Origin: Allobosea sp. LC85
GTDB taxonomy: Bacteria; Pseudomonadota; Alphaproteobacteria; Rhizobiales; Beijerinckiaceae
DNA: 64,000 nucleotides
NCBI RefSeq assembly: GCF_000735605.1
Contig: NZ_JPKG01000054.1
Location: forward strand, 109,695-173,694
Direction: 5' to 3'
Shown here: positions 8,832 through 18,367 of the stretch, in pieces
Position numbering within the stretch: the stretch's first letter is position 1
How the letters are laid out: the number at the start of each line of letters is the position of its first letter
Translations under genes and position numbers: made by a program
The notes under the pieces: generated by a model
What the model was told of the DNA's origin: nothing
Seen by the model: only the letters and a program-made list of their open reading frames with translations
The model's database searches: none

Positions 8832-9713
8832 ATGTCGGCGACCGGACAGGCCAGATCGATGCCGCAGCGGGGCGTTCTGCTCGAGGCGCTGCTTTCCAAC
8901 CGCGTCGTGCTGTGCAGCGGCGTGCTGTTGCTGGCGATCATGCTCTCGGCGGTGTTCGCCGGCCTGCTGACGGGAACGGAGACGTTCCTGATCCGCCCGC
9001 GCCTGCGCCTGCGTCCGCCGGGCAGCGCGTTCTGGTTCGGCACCGATGCGCTCGGCCGGGACGTCTTTGCGCTGGTCCTGCATGGCGGCAAGCTGTCGCT
9101 GCTCGTCGGCCTGCTCGCCGCCGTCTCGGGCGCGGTCATCGGCACGGCGATCGGTCTCGTCACCGGCTATCTGCGCTGGCTCGACCCCGTCGTGATGCGG
9201 ATCATGGACGGGATGATGGCGATCCCGGGCATCCTCTTCGCCGTGGCGCTGGTCTCGCTTGTCGGACCGAGCCTGATTGCCATCGTCGCCGCCATCACCT
9301 TCGCCGAGATTCCGCGCGTCACGCGGCTGGTGCGCAGCGTCGTTCTGAGCGTGCGCGAGGAATCCTATGTCCGGGCGGCGGAGGGGCTCGGCATTCCGCC
9401 CCTGCTCGTCCTGCTGCGCCATATCCTGCCGAGCTGCATCGCGCCGCTGATCGTCCAGACCACCTATATGTTCGCGGCCGCGATCCTGTCGGAGGCGGTG
9501 CTCGGCTTCCTCGGCGTTGGCTTTCCGCCCGACATTCCGAGCTGGGGCAACGTGCTCGCCGAAGGCAGGGCCGTTTTCCAGCGCGCGCCCTGGACGATCA
9601 TCGCGCCCGGGCTCTTCCTCGCCATGACGGTGATGGCGGTGAACCTGCTCGGCGATGGCCTGCGCGACCGGCTCGACCCCCGTCTCTCGCGCGCCGCCAA
9701 GGTCTCGTCATGA
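8832..9713 (+). CDS. ABC transporter permease, DppC type
   Basis: 293 residues. It shows the DppC N-terminal pattern (one helix, then RPPGSAFWFGTDALGRDVF) and an EAA loop VRAAEGLGIPPLLVLLRHIL before the last helices, ending in NLLGDGLRDRLDPRL. It pairs with the preceding DppB-type subunit. The start lies 10 bases after that gene, and its stop overlaps the ATG of the ATPase gene (ATGA at 9710), showing tight operon organisation. Confidence 0.93.
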   Translation: MSATGQARSMPQRGVLLEALLSNRVVLCSGVLLLAIMLSAVFAGLLTGTETFLIRPRLRLRPPGSAFWFGTDALGRDVFALVLHGGKLSLLVGLLAAVSGAVIGTAIGLVTGYLRWLDPVVMRIMDGMMAIPGILFAVALVSLVGPSLIAIVAAITFAEIPRVTRLVRSVVLSVREESYVRAAEGLGIPPLLVLLRHILPSCIAPLIVQTTYMFAAAILSEAVLGFLGVGFPPDIPSWGNVLAEGRAVFQRAPWTIIAPGLFLAMTVMAVNLLGDGLRDRLDPRLSRAAKVSS

Positions 9714-11335
9714 ACACGTCCGAGCCCATCCTCCGCATCGAGAACCTCAGCGTCGCCCTGCCGGCCGGGCTCGACCGCAGCCATGCGGTCCGTGATCTCT
9801 CGCTCGACGTCCATCGCCGCCAGATCGTCTGCGTCGTCGGCGAATCCGGCTCGGGCAAGTCCGTGACGGCCTCGGCGGTGATGCGCCTGCTGCCGGACAA
9901 GGTGCTGCGGATCACCGGCGGCACGATCCGGCTCGAAGGCGAGGACATCGCCGCGGTCTCGCCGGCCCGGATCTGCGAGCTGCGCGGCAACCGCATGGCG
10001 ATGATCTTCCAGGAGCCCCTGACGGCGTTGAACCCGGTCATGCGCATCGGCGACCAGATTGCCGAGGTCATGCGGATTCACCGGCCGCAAGTTGCGCCGG
10101 ATGCCGTCGAGGCGCGCGTCCTCGAACTGATGGGCGATGTCCATCTGCCCGATCCGGCGGCGCTGCGGCGCGTCTATCCGCACCAGATCTCGGGCGGCCA
10201 GCGCCAGCGCGTGATGATCGCGATGGCGCTGGCATTGGAGCCTGCGCTGATCATCGCCGACGAGCCGACCACGGCCCTCGACGTCACCACCCAGGCGCAG
10301 ATCCTGCGGCTGTTCCGGGAGCTGCTGACCAAGCATGACAGCGGCGTGCTGATGATCACGCATGATTTCGGCGTCGTCGCCGATGTCGCCGATCATGTCG
10401 TGGTCATGCGCCGTGGCGAGGTGGTCGAGCGTGGCGCGCCGGAGCAGGTGCTGAACCGGCCGGCGCATCCCTATACCCGCGCCCTGATCGAGGCCGTGCC
10501 GCGCTTCCGCTACCGTCCGACGCGGCTGGCGACGGCGGAGCCGGTGCTCGCCGTCGAGGATCTGACGCTGACCTATCGCAGCACCAGCCTGCTCGGCCGC
10601 AAGCGGGAGACGAGGGCGCTCGACCGGGTTTCGTTCAGGCTCGCGCCCGGCGAAACGCTTGGCATCGTCGGTGAATCCGGATCGGGCAAGACCAGCCTGG
10701 CCAAGACGCTGCTGCGCTTCGAGACCCCGGATTCCGGGCGTATCCTGTTCCGGGGCGACGATGTCGCGGCGCTGTCGGGCCGCGTGCTGCGCGACTTCCG
10801 TCGCCATATCCAGATGGTTTTCCAGGACCCGTACAAATCGCTCAACCCGCGACGCCGCATCGGGCAGTCGCTGATCGAAGGGCCTGTCCAGCACGGGCTG
10901 TCACGCGTCGATGCCGTCGCGCGCGCCCGCGAGCTGATGGAGCTGGTCGGGCTCAGCCCCGATGCGCTCGAGCGCTTTCCGCATGAGTTCTCAGGCGGGC
11001 AGCGGCAGCGGGTCTGCATTGCTCGCGCGCTCGCCATGCAGCCCTCGATCATCGTCGCCGACGAGGCCGTCTCGGCACTCGACGTCTCGGTGCAGGCGCA
11101 GGTGCTGGCCCTGTTCGAGGCGCTGCAGCGCCGCATCGGTTTCGCGATGATCTTCGTCACGCATGACCTGCGCGTCGCCTCGAATATCTGTGACCGGATC
11201 GCGGTGATGAAGCGCGGGCGGATCGTCGAGCTCGGCCCGGCGCAGGCGGTGTTCGAGCAGCCGCAGGACGACTACACGCGCGAGCTCATCGCGGCGGTGC
11301 CCGGGGGCGTCTTCGAAGTCGCGCCGGCGGCTTAG
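9710..11335 (+). CDS. ABC transporter ATP-binding protein with two ATPase domains (DppD-DppF fusion, GsiA-like)
   Basis: 541 residues; the ATG overlaps the permease stop. Two complete nucleotide-binding domains lie in one chain. The first has Walker A GESGSGKS at residues 44-51, QISGGQRQRV and IIADEPTTALDV. The second has Walker A GESGSGKT at 321-328, EFSGGQRQRVCIARAL and IVADEAVSALDVS. Each is followed by the HPYTRAL or DDYTREL tail typical of oligopeptide ATPases. E. coli GsiA has the same double layout, which fits the neighbouring gamma-glutamyltransferase. It powers the permease pair encoded just upstream. Confidence 0.94.
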   Translation: MNTSEPILRIENLSVALPAGLDRSHAVRDLSLDVHRRQIVCVVGESGSGKSVTASAVMRLLPDKVLRITGGTIRLEGEDIAAVSPARICELRGNRMAMIFQEPLTALNPVMRIGDQIAEVMRIHRPQVAPDAVEARVLELMGDVHLPDPAALRRVYPHQISGGQRQRVMIAMALALEPALIIADEPTTALDVTTQAQILRLFRELLTKHDSGVLMITHDFGVVADVADHVVVMRRGEVVERGAPEQVLNRPAHPYTRALIEAVPRFRYRPTRLATAEPVLAVEDLTLTYRSTSLLGRKRETRALDRVSFRLAPGETLGIVGESGSGKTSLAKTLLRFETPDSGRILFRGDDVAALSGRVLRDFRRHIQMVFQDPYKSLNPRRRIGQSLIEGPVQHGLSRVDAVARARELMELVGLSPDALERFPHEFSGGQRQRVCIARALAMQPSIIVADEAVSALDVSVQAQVLALFEALQRRIGFAMIFVTHDLRVASNICDRIAVMKRGRIVELGPAQAVFEQPQDDYTRELIAAVPGGVFEVAPAA

Positions 11336-11336
11336 A

Positions 11337-11437
11337 GCATCGGACCGAAAAGTGGAGTCCGGTTTTCGGGAAAATCCGATGCTCAAACAAAGAGTTAGAT
11401 CGCCACTCCTGCGTCCAAACGGACGCACGGCGATCTA
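11337..11437. repeat. Intergenic palindromic repeat, family A, copy 2
   Basis: It begins one base after the double-ATPase stop and runs from GCATCGGA to GATCTA. It has the same order of elements as copy 1, but the second stem lacks four bases (GGAG) in the right arm and has two substitutions. It probably forms a hairpin at the end of the importer operon and may act as a terminator-like or mRNA-stabilising structure. Confidence 0.88.
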
Positions 11438-11546
11438 GCGCCATGTTGCGACACAACCCCATGAGAGCTGCGCATGAACATCTCGGACCAGGCGCCTCCG
11501 GGCCGCCGCATGGTTGGAATGCCCTGCGGCCGCGGCGAGGTCTGAC

Positions 11547-12851
11547 ATGAAGAGCCTAGGCGTCGCTCCCGCCTATCGGTCACGCTCCGGCTGGAATGCA
11601 TTGCTGCCGCCGCGCATTGCCGGGGAACAGGTCCCGACAGCGCGGCGGTTTCGCACCGTGATCATTGGCGCGGGCTACACGGGCTTGGCCGCCGCGCGCC
11701 GGCTGGTCGAGCTCGTTCCGGATGAAGAGGTGCTGCTGCTCGATGCCTCGACGATCGGGGAGGGGGCGTCGGGCCGGAACTCGGGCTTTCTGTTGATCAA
11801 TCCTGGCGAGCCGAGTGCCAATGCCGCCGGTTTCACGGAAGACTGGGCCATTCGGCAGATGGCCCTGGTTCAGGCAGGGCTCGATTGGTTGCGCCTGTTG
11901 GTCAGGACGCATTCCATTGCTTGCGACTGGGAGGAAGGCGTTCCGGCGATCACGGCTGCAGCGACAGCCGCCGGCGAAAAATCCGTGCGGGCGACGCGAA
12001 GCCGCTATGAGGCCTGGAATGTCGAAACGCAGGAATTCGGTTCCGAGGAACTCCGGCGCACGCTCGGGACCGGTTATTATCGCTACGGGATTCAATCCCT
12101 GACGCGGGCGCTCGTCCAGCCCGCAGCACTCCACCGCGGCCTTGCCGATAACCTGCCCGCCGGGGTCACGCTTCTCGAGAACACCACCGTGAGCGCGTTG
12201 AGCGACGGTGCTCCGTTTCGACTGCAGACCAATCGCGGCGAGTTCGTCGCCGACCGTGTGTTCATTACGAATAATCTGCACGCTCGCTCGCTGGGCATCG
12301 TTCGCGACCGGATGATCGGCATCTACACCTATGGCGCATTCACACCCGAGCTCGACGAAGCGCAGCTGAATGACCTGGGAGAGGCGCCCGGATGGGGCGC
12401 TCTCCCGGCGCATCGCATGGGAACGACGATGCGCAAGACCATGGGGCGCCTTCTCATCAGGAGCGGCGATTCCTATGAGCGAGAGCTCGATCCCGACACA
12501 GTACGCGCCATGCTGACCCGGCTCTATCGGAACCGGTTCCCGAGAATGCGGACGCATGAATTCGAGCATGTCTGGGGTGGGCTGACTGCGATCACCCAGA
12601 ACGGCGCCTTCGCCTTCGGGCAGATCAGGCCGGGGCTGTTCGCATCGGTGGGCTGCGGCGGCGCAGGCGTCGTGAGAGGCACGATCCATGGCAAATTGCT
12701 GGCTGAGCTGGCCTGCGGTTCGCAATCCATGCTCCTCAGCGATCGCCTGAATCAGGCCGGCCCCAACTGGCTTCCCCCCGAGCCGTTCAGGCGTTTTGGC
12801 GCAACGGCCCAGATCGCCTGGGAACAATGGCTTGCCGGGGCGGAACGGTGA
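11547..12851 (+). CDS. FAD-dependent oxidoreductase (DAO family)
   Basis: 434 residues from the ATG at 11547, chosen for its GAGG RBS; a TTG at 11514 is possible. The FAD-binding fingerprint is TVIIGAGYTGLAAARRL, followed by DASTIGEGASGRNSGF, and the C-terminal GGLTAITQNGAFAFGQIRPG and GCGGAGVVRG segments are typical of D-amino-acid/sarcosine-oxidase-like enzymes. Known members oxidise amines or N-substituted amino acids with transfer of electrons to O2 or a quinone. It follows the gamma-glutamyl importer operon by about 210 bases that include a repeat, so it may be part of the same unit or separately transcribed. Confidence 0.87.
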   Translation: MKSLGVAPAYRSRSGWNALLPPRIAGEQVPTARRFRTVIIGAGYTGLAAARRLVELVPDEEVLLLDASTIGEGASGRNSGFLLINPGEPSANAAGFTEDWAIRQMALVQAGLDWLRLLVRTHSIACDWEEGVPAITAAATAAGEKSVRATRSRYEAWNVETQEFGSEELRRTLGTGYYRYGIQSLTRALVQPAALHRGLADNLPAGVTLLENTTVSALSDGAPFRLQTNRGEFVADRVFITNNLHARSLGIVRDRMIGIYTYGAFTPELDEAQLNDLGEAPGWGALPAHRMGTTMRKTMGRLLIRSGDSYERELDPDTVRAMLTRLYRNRFPRMRTHEFEHVWGGLTAITQNGAFAFGQIRPGLFASVGCGGAGVVRGTIHGKLLAELACGSQSMLLSDRLNQAGPNWLPPEPFRRFGATAQIAWEQWLAGAER

Positions 12852-12859
12852 TCCCGCCC

Positions 12860-12891
12860 GCCGGCCGCTCATGCCGTGATGGGCGGCCGGC
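12860..12891. terminator. Hairpin after the oxidase gene (possible terminator)
   Basis: GCCGGCCGC at 12860-12868 pairs perfectly with GCGGCCGGC at 12883-12891 around a 14-base loop, 9 bases after the oxidase stop. There is no T-run, so intrinsic termination is uncertain. It also lies between two convergent genes. Confidence 0.45.
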
Positions 12892-13033
12892 AGGCAGGGC
12901 TTCCGTCAGGCGCTCAGGACGGTCTCGGGTGGACCGGGCGGGAGTTCGAGCCATGGGACATCAAGACGGTCGCGACAGCACGCGACCCGCCAGATCGCTG
13001 CGCGTCAGCGCTGCTATTGGGACGAACGTCGGA

Positions 13034-14002
13034 TCATCCTTGTATGGGCGTGCCGACATTGCCGATCAACTGATTGGGCGACGCGAAGGCATGCTCCGTC
13101 TGGCGCAGCACATAGCCCGGCATCGGAGCGAGAATCACCTCCGGGGCACTGCGGGCTCCTGCGGTCGGATGAAGCAGCGCGACAGGCTGGCCCTTCGTGA
13201 CCTCGTCGCCCAGCGCGACGAGATGTTCGACAAGGCCTGCTCTCGGTGCCAGGTACTGCCCTTCCGGACCGGCCGTGAAATGCACGCCGGCGAACGGCAC
13301 CGGAGCCAGCATCGGCTTGATCGCGCCGAAATCGGCGAGGGCGCGGAGCAGCCCTTCTTCCATGATCGTCAGCTCGGATGATTTCATGCGCCCGCCGCCG
13401 CCCTCGACTTCGATGGAGGCCAGATCGGCGAGCTTCGCGGCGCCGCAGGCGGTTTCGTCGATTCCGTCGACATGCTGCACGAAACGGTAGCCCCATGCCT
13501 CCATCAGGCGGTTCAGCCGAGCCTCGTCGACGACGCTGTTAGGCGTCGTGAAGCCGAAGACCATGGGCACGACCGAGACGTCGCTGCCGCCGGCATGGAC
13601 GTCGATCAGCAGATCGACAGCCGGAAACAGGGTCTCTGCCATGAAGGCGCAGAGGCGCTCGGTCGGCGTGCCGTCGGCATTGCCGGGGAAGAAGCGATTC
13701 ATGTTCTGCCCATCGAAGGGCGAGAGGCGCTTGCCCTTCTGCGAGGCGGGGAAATTGAGGGACGGCGCGATGATCACGCGCCCGGTCACATCGGCGGGTT
13801 CGAGCCGCTCGGCAAGTCGGCGCAGGACGATCTGGGCCTCGTATTCATCGCCATGGATGCCGCCGCAGAGCAGGACGGATGGGCCCTGGCCATTATTGAT
13901 GCACCAGAGGAGATCACCAGTGACACCGTCGAGCGCGCCGACGAGCGGCCCGAGATCGTAGCTGAACTTGCCGGGGCGGGTGGCGTCGAAATCAGGAAGC
14001 AT
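13034..14002 (-). CDS. Succinylglutamate desuccinylase/aspartoacylase family zinc hydrolase
   Basis: 322 residues from the ATG at 14002 (GGAAGG RBS just upstream), which is better than an upstream in-frame start at 14047. Zinc site motifs: GGIHGDEYE with His50 and Glu53, and DVHAGG about 90 residues later; QNMNRFFPG is the conserved substrate loop. The C-terminal part (GQPVALLHPT, MPGYVLRQ) is the small beta domain of the family. Such enzymes remove acyl groups from N-acyl amino acids. It is the last gene of the minus-strand importer operon, so it probably processes an imported N-acyl amino acid. A relative lies at 52983-54020. Confidence 0.88.
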   Translation of the reverse strand: MLPDFDATRPGKFSYDLGPLVGALDGVTGDLLWCINNGQGPSVLLCGGIHGDEYEAQIVLRRLAERLEPADVTGRVIIAPSLNFPASQKGKRLSPFDGQNMNRFFPGNADGTPTERLCAFMAETLFPAVDLLIDVHAGGSDVSVVPMVFGFTTPNSVVDEARLNRLMEAWGYRFVQHVDGIDETACGAAKLADLASIEVEGGGGRMKSSELTIMEEGLLRALADFGAIKPMLAPVPFAGVHFTAGPEGQYLAPRAGLVEHLVALGDEVTKGQPVALLHPTAGARSAPEVILAPMPGYVLRQTEHAFASPNQLIGNVGTPIQG

Positions 14003-14078
14003 AGTCGTGTCCTTCCGGCCGACAGGCGCAGCCCAACCGAGCTGCACCCGTCGGCGCTGGTTTTCGATGGGGGATGGT

Positions 14079-15284
14079 TCAGGCGGCAGCGCGCCCGAGC
14101 GGCGTGGCGGCGAGGATCGCGGCTGGTTTGTGAAAGCGCACCGGAGAGAAGGGCTCCAGGACCTCTGGCTTCACCCCGGAGATCAGCCATTCCGTGAAGA
14201 GCTTGGTGAACCCCAGCGAGATCGCGAAGCCATGGCCGGACCAGCCATAGCCATAGATGGTGTTGGACAGGCCCTCCGCCTGACCGATCAGCGGAATATG
14301 GTCGACGGCAACGGTATCGACCCGCGACGCATCCGCCTTGAGGAAGGTCGAGTTGTCGATGAAGGGCAGGGTCAGGATCGCATCGGTGACGTTCTGCGTC
14401 ATCGCGCTGAGCGAGCCCTTCCAAAGGCCTTCCGGCGTATGGGCGACATGGGCACCGCCGGAGAGCATGATCGTTCCATCCGGAAGCTGCTTGACCGCGA
14501 GGCGCCGGTGCGCGTGCGAGAGCAGATGGTTGACCGTCTTCTTCAACGGGTTCGAGACGTAATGCATCTGCGGCATGAGGTTCCAGACCGGACCGAGCTC
14601 GTGCGGCTTGAGGACCGGCTTCAGCAGCGCCTCGGCGCCGGCATTGGCGACCACCACCAGCCGCTCTCCGACCGGGACCGTCTCGCCGTCGGCGAGCTTC
14701 ACGGCGGTGGCCACGCCGCGCGCATGCAGGATCTCGACGACTTTGACGCCCGTGCGGATCACCGCTCCGGCCTTCGTCGCCTGCGCCGCGAATTGCAGCG
14801 TTGCGAATGTGTGGTCGCCGACGCCGTCATTCGGGCAGTAGATCGCGCCGACGATACCGGGGGTGAGCTCCGGTTCCCGCGCCAGCGCCTCATCGCGCGT
14901 CAATACCTCCGAAGGCGTGCCAAGGCTCGCCTGGGCGGCCGCGTTTGCCCTCATGCGGCCAAGCACTTCGTGTTCGCGATGGCCATACGACACGTCGTAG
15001 ACCTGCAGGCCGCCGACGCGGCGGAACCCGACACCACCTTCAAACCTCTCCTGGTAATCGCCCCAAAGCTTCTGGGCGATGGCGCAGATCGGCAGCTCGC
15101 GCAGGTCGCGACCATTGGCGCGCACGCCGCGCTCGCCCGGTCCGCCGGAGGCGCCGCCGGCGATCTCGCCGGCCTCGAGAAGTGTCACCGTCTTGCCGGC
15201 GCTCGCCAGCTGATAGGCCAGGCTCGTGCCGTAAATGCCACCGCCAACGATGACGATTTCGGAGGCATTGCTGTGATCGGACAT
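14079..15284 (-). CDS. FAD-dependent oxidoreductase (DAO/sarcosine oxidase-like)
   Basis: 401 residues. The N-terminal Rossmann motif is EIVIVGGGIYGTSLAYQL, followed by LLEAGEIAGGASGGPGERGV and the C-terminal YGYGWSGHGFAISLGFTKL, which closes the FAD site in this family. It starts three bases after the ATPase stop, so it belongs to the importer operon. It probably oxidatively cleaves the imported amino acid derivative, working together with the hydrolase encoded next. No signal peptide, so cytoplasmic. Exact substrate unknown. Confidence 0.88.
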   Translation of the reverse strand: MSDHSNASEIVIVGGGIYGTSLAYQLASAGKTVTLLEAGEIAGGASGGPGERGVRANGRDLRELPICAIAQKLWGDYQERFEGGVGFRRVGGLQVYDVSYGHREHEVLGRMRANAAAQASLGTPSEVLTRDEALAREPELTPGIVGAIYCPNDGVGDHTFATLQFAAQATKAGAVIRTGVKVVEILHARGVATAVKLADGETVPVGERLVVVANAGAEALLKPVLKPHELGPVWNLMPQMHYVSNPLKKTVNHLLSHAHRRLAVKQLPDGTIMLSGGAHVAHTPEGLWKGSLSAMTQNVTDAILTLPFIDNSTFLKADASRVDTVAVDHIPLIGQAEGLSNTIYGYGWSGHGFAISLGFTKLFTEWLISGVKPEVLEPFSPVRFHKPAAILAATPLGRAAA

Positions 15285-15287
15285 CGA

Positions 15288-16406
15288 TCAGTTCCTTATG
15301 TTGCTTCGGTAGTCGGAGTCGGGGAGGCGTTCATCCGCGAAGTGACAAGTCGCGGTGCTGCGGCCTCCCGGCGCAGGAAGGGGAGGTGGCGGGTCCTCGG
15401 CGCAGGGCCGTGGCACGCGGCCATCGGCGGTCTCGACGACCGCCGTCGTACTGATGGCGAGCCGCCGCGCCAGCGGACAGCGGGTGTGGAAGCTGCAGCC
15501 CGGCGGAATCGCGAGCGGGCTCGGGATCGAGCCCTCCAGAACCGGCGCTGGCCGGTCGCGGGAGATCGGGGCGGAGTGGCCGGCGATCGCCATCAGGCTT
15601 TGTGTGTAGGGGTGGCGCGGCGTGCCACAGACCTCGCCGACATCGCCCTGCTCGACGAAGCGGCCGAGATACATCACGCCGACGGCATCGGCCATGTGCT
15701 CGACCAGGCCCAGGTCATGCGTGATGATCAGGTAGGTCAGTCCAAGCTTTGCCTGAAGATCGGCCAGGAGATTGATGATCTGTGCCTGAACCGAAACGTC
15801 GAGCGCGCTGACCGGTTCGTCGAGGACGAGCACCTCCGGCTCGCAGATGATCGCGCGGGCGATCGCAACGCGCTGGCGTTGTCCGCCAGACAACTCGTGC
15901 GGATAGCGGCCGAGATGGGCCGGGTTGAGACCCACCAGCCCGATCACCGACTTGATCCTGTCCAGCCTGGCCGTGCGGTCGGGATGGAGGCCGTGGACGG
16001 TCAGCGCTTCATTGAGCGTGTCGAAAACGGTCATGCGCGGATCGAGCGATGCTCGCGGATCCTGCAGGACGAGCTGAACCTTGCGGCGCATCGCGCGCAG
16101 GCCGGCTGAGTCGAGGGTCGAGAGTGGCACGCCGTCGATCGTGACCTCGCCGTCGGTCGGTCGCAGAAGCCCGACGACGAGCCGTGCCAGCGAGCTTTTG
16201 CCCGAGCCGGATTCCCCCACGATGGCGAAGCAGGTTCCGCGCTGGACCCGGAAAGAGACCCGGTCGACGGCCCGCACCACGGGGGCCGCCACACCGCTCA
16301 GAAAGCGCCGTCGGCCACCGAAATGCCGGCTGACATCTGCGACGACGATGATGTCGTCGGTATCGGTTCCGGGCGCGCGAGGCGGGAGCGGGAAGGGCGC
16401 GTTCAT
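15288..16406 (-). CDS. ABC transporter ATP-binding protein, DppF type
   Basis: 372 residues from the ATG at 16406, which overlaps the stop of the upstream fusion gene (ATGA). Walker A GESGSGKS is at residues 64-71, with LVLQDPRASLDPRMT (Q loop), ELSGGQRQRVAIARAI (signature) and VLVLDEPVSALDVS (Walker B). The C-terminal tail HPYTQSLMA and CSFHTRCPLA is the cysteine-containing extension of oligopeptide ATPases. It is the second ATPase of this importer; the first is fused to the permease encoded upstream. Confidence 0.94.
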   Translation of the reverse strand: MNAPFPLPPRAPGTDTDDIIVVADVSRHFGGRRRFLSGVAAPVVRAVDRVSFRVQRGTCFAIVGESGSGKSSLARLVVGLLRPTDGEVTIDGVPLSTLDSAGLRAMRRKVQLVLQDPRASLDPRMTVFDTLNEALTVHGLHPDRTARLDRIKSVIGLVGLNPAHLGRYPHELSGGQRQRVAIARAIICEPEVLVLDEPVSALDVSVQAQIINLLADLQAKLGLTYLIITHDLGLVEHMADAVGVMYLGRFVEQGDVGEVCGTPRHPYTQSLMAIAGHSAPISRDRPAPVLEGSIPSPLAIPPGCSFHTRCPLARRLAISTTAVVETADGRVPRPCAEDPPPPLPAPGGRSTATCHFADERLPDSDYRSNIRN

Positions 16407-18367
16407 CGCATCGCCTCCTCGGCAAAAGCGCAGGCCACATCGCGGCCGGCGACGGCCCGGACATTCGGCTCGCTTGCGGCGCATTCCGCCCGGTTGGCGC
16501 TGCGCTGGCAGCGGGGGCGGAAGGCGCAGCCCGATGGCAGGCGGCCGATCAGCGGCGGCTCGCCGGCGATGGTGCGCAGATGCCGTCCGCGGCCTTCGCT
16601 GCCGCCCGGCGCCGAGGCTCGCAGCGCCTGGGTATAGGGATGGAGCGGTCGCTCCAGCACGGTCGCAACATCGCCGCTCTCGACGAGCCGGCCCGCATAC
16701 ATCACCGCGACGTCGTCGGCGAAGCGCGCAACCAGGTTGAGGTCGTGGGTCACGAGCAGGATGGCCATGCCGCGCTTCTTCTGGATCTCGGCCAGCAGGA
16801 CGAGGATCTGCTGCTGGATCGTGACGTCCAGCGCGCTGGTCGGCTCGTCGGCGAGCAGGACTTCAGGGTCCTGCGCAAGAGCGATGGCGATGACGATGCG
16901 CTGCTTCATGCCGCCGGAGAACTGGTGCGGGTACATGTCGAGCCGGCGCTCCGGATCGGCAATGTTGACGTCGCGCAGCAGGCCGATGCAGCGCTGCCGC
17001 ACTGTCGCCGGATCGAGCCGGGAGCCGGCCGTGACCGCCTCGGCGAGCTGGTTGCCGATGGTGAGCACGGGGTTCAGGGCGTTTGCCGCGTCCTGGAAGA
17101 CGATGCCGATCTTGCGGCGGCGCAGATCGCGCAGGGCGGCTGGGGCGAGGCCCAATGCCGTCTCTCCACCGATGCTGATCTCGCCTGCGGTGATCGCGAC
17201 TTCCTGCGGATTGACCAAAGTGCCGACCGCCCTCAGCAGCGTCGACTTGCCGGAGCCGGATTCCCCGACGACCGCCAATGTCCGCCCCGGCCTGATCGTG
17301 AGATCAACGCCGCGGACCACTTCGAGCAGGCCTTCGCTCGTGCGGTAGGCGATGCGCAAACCACGAACCGAAACGGCCAGGCCGGTCGCTTCGTCCGCAG
17401 TCTGCGGCGCAGGGTCCGCCGGAGCGCGGCGCCGCAGGAAACCGAGAAGCGGGGCCCTGCGGGCGACGCGCCGGCTGGTCGGGTCGTAGATCGTGCGCAG
17501 CGCATCCCCGAGCAGGTTGAAGGCCAGCGCCGAGACGGCGAGGAATAGCCCGGGAAACGTCGCCAGATAGGGATGGCTGCGGATATAGGAGCGGCTCTCG
17601 CCGAGCATCGTTCCCCATTCGGGGAAGGGCGCCTGGGTGCCGAGGCCGAGGAAGCCGAGGCCCGAGGCGGAGAGCAGCGTCGAAGCGAACAGCAAGGTCG
17701 ACAGCGTCAGAAGCGTGCCGGAGATGTTCGGCAGCACATGGCGCAGGATCACCCGCACCGGATTGGCCCCCAGCGCGATCGAGCCTTCGATATAGGGCTC
17801 GGCGAGGATGCTGAGCGTCACCGCCCTTGCCGTCCGCGCGAAGACCGGGATCGAAACGATGCCGACCGCGATGATGACATTCTGCGTATTGGCGCCGAGG
17901 ATTGCGACGACCGCGAGCGCGAAGACGATATCGGGGAAGCTCAGCATGACATCGATGGCACGCATCACCGCGGCCTCGATCCAGCCGCGCCGCCAGGCGG
18001 CGAGGACGCCAAGCGGCACGCCGACCAGAAAGGCCACGGCGACGCCGCCCACTCCGATGCCCAGCGTTGCCCGAGCCCCGACCAGGATGCGGCTGAAGAC
18101 ATCGCGGCCGAGTTGGTCGGTTCCGAACCAGTGTGCGGCGGAAGGGGGCCGCAGGGTCTGCGCGAAATTCTGGCGAAAGGCATCCTGGGGCGCCAGCACC
18201 GGCCCGAAGATCGCGAGCAGCAGGTAGAGCGTGACGAGCGTCAGGCCGACCACGCCCTTCGGCTGTGAAAGGATGCGCCGCAGCAGCACCCAGCGCGATT
18301 GCCGTGCAAATTCGTCGGGGCGCGCGGTTCTTTCAGGCGCGGAGAGTACGTTCGGCATGATGCTCAT
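16403..18367 (-). CDS. Fused ABC permease (DppC type) and ATPase (DppD type)
   Basis: 654 residues from the ATG at 18367, which overlaps the upstream permease stop (ATGA). Residues 1 to about 310 are a complete DppC permease: LTLVTLYLLLAIFGPVLAPQ helix, HWFGTDQLGRDVF, and the EAA loop EGSIALGANPVRVILRHVLP. After a linker (about 315-340) comes an ATPase with Walker A GESGSGKS at residues 368-375, QFSGGMKQRIVIAIAL and VLLADEPTSALDVT, ending in HPYTQALRAS and a Cys-containing tail. Such membrane-ATPase fusions are known among annotated dipeptide transporters but are much less common than separate subunits. No frameshift or stop separates the domains. Confidence 0.93.
   Translation of the reverse strand: MSIMPNVLSAPERTARPDEFARQSRWVLLRRILSQPKGVVGLTLVTLYLLLAIFGPVLAPQDAFRQNFAQTLRPPSAAHWFGTDQLGRDVFSRILVGARATLGIGVGGVAVAFLVGVPLGVLAAWRRGWIEAAVMRAIDVMLSFPDIVFALAVVAILGANTQNVIIAVGIVSIPVFARTARAVTLSILAEPYIEGSIALGANPVRVILRHVLPNISGTLLTLSTLLFASTLLSASGLGFLGLGTQAPFPEWGTMLGESRSYIRSHPYLATFPGLFLAVSALAFNLLGDALRTIYDPTSRRVARRAPLLGFLRRRAPADPAPQTADEATGLAVSVRGLRIAYRTSEGLLEVVRGVDLTIRPGRTLAVVGESGSGKSTLLRAVGTLVNPQEVAITAGEISIGGETALGLAPAALRDLRRRKIGIVFQDAANALNPVLTIGNQLAEAVTAGSRLDPATVRQRCIGLLRDVNIADPERRLDMYPHQFSGGMKQRIVIAIALAQDPEVLLADEPTSALDVTIQQQILVLLAEIQKKRGMAILLVTHDLNLVARFADDVAVMYAGRLVESGDVATVLERPLHPYTQALRASAPGGSEGRGRHLRTIAGEPPLIGRLPSGCAFRPRCQRSANRAECAASEPNVRAVAGRDVACAFAEEAMR

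Noticed and set aside
13968..16109. A 713-codon plus-strand frame opposite an FAD oxidase and an ATPase
   Set aside because: Covers two genes with clear motifs on the other strand; composition typical of an antisense frame.
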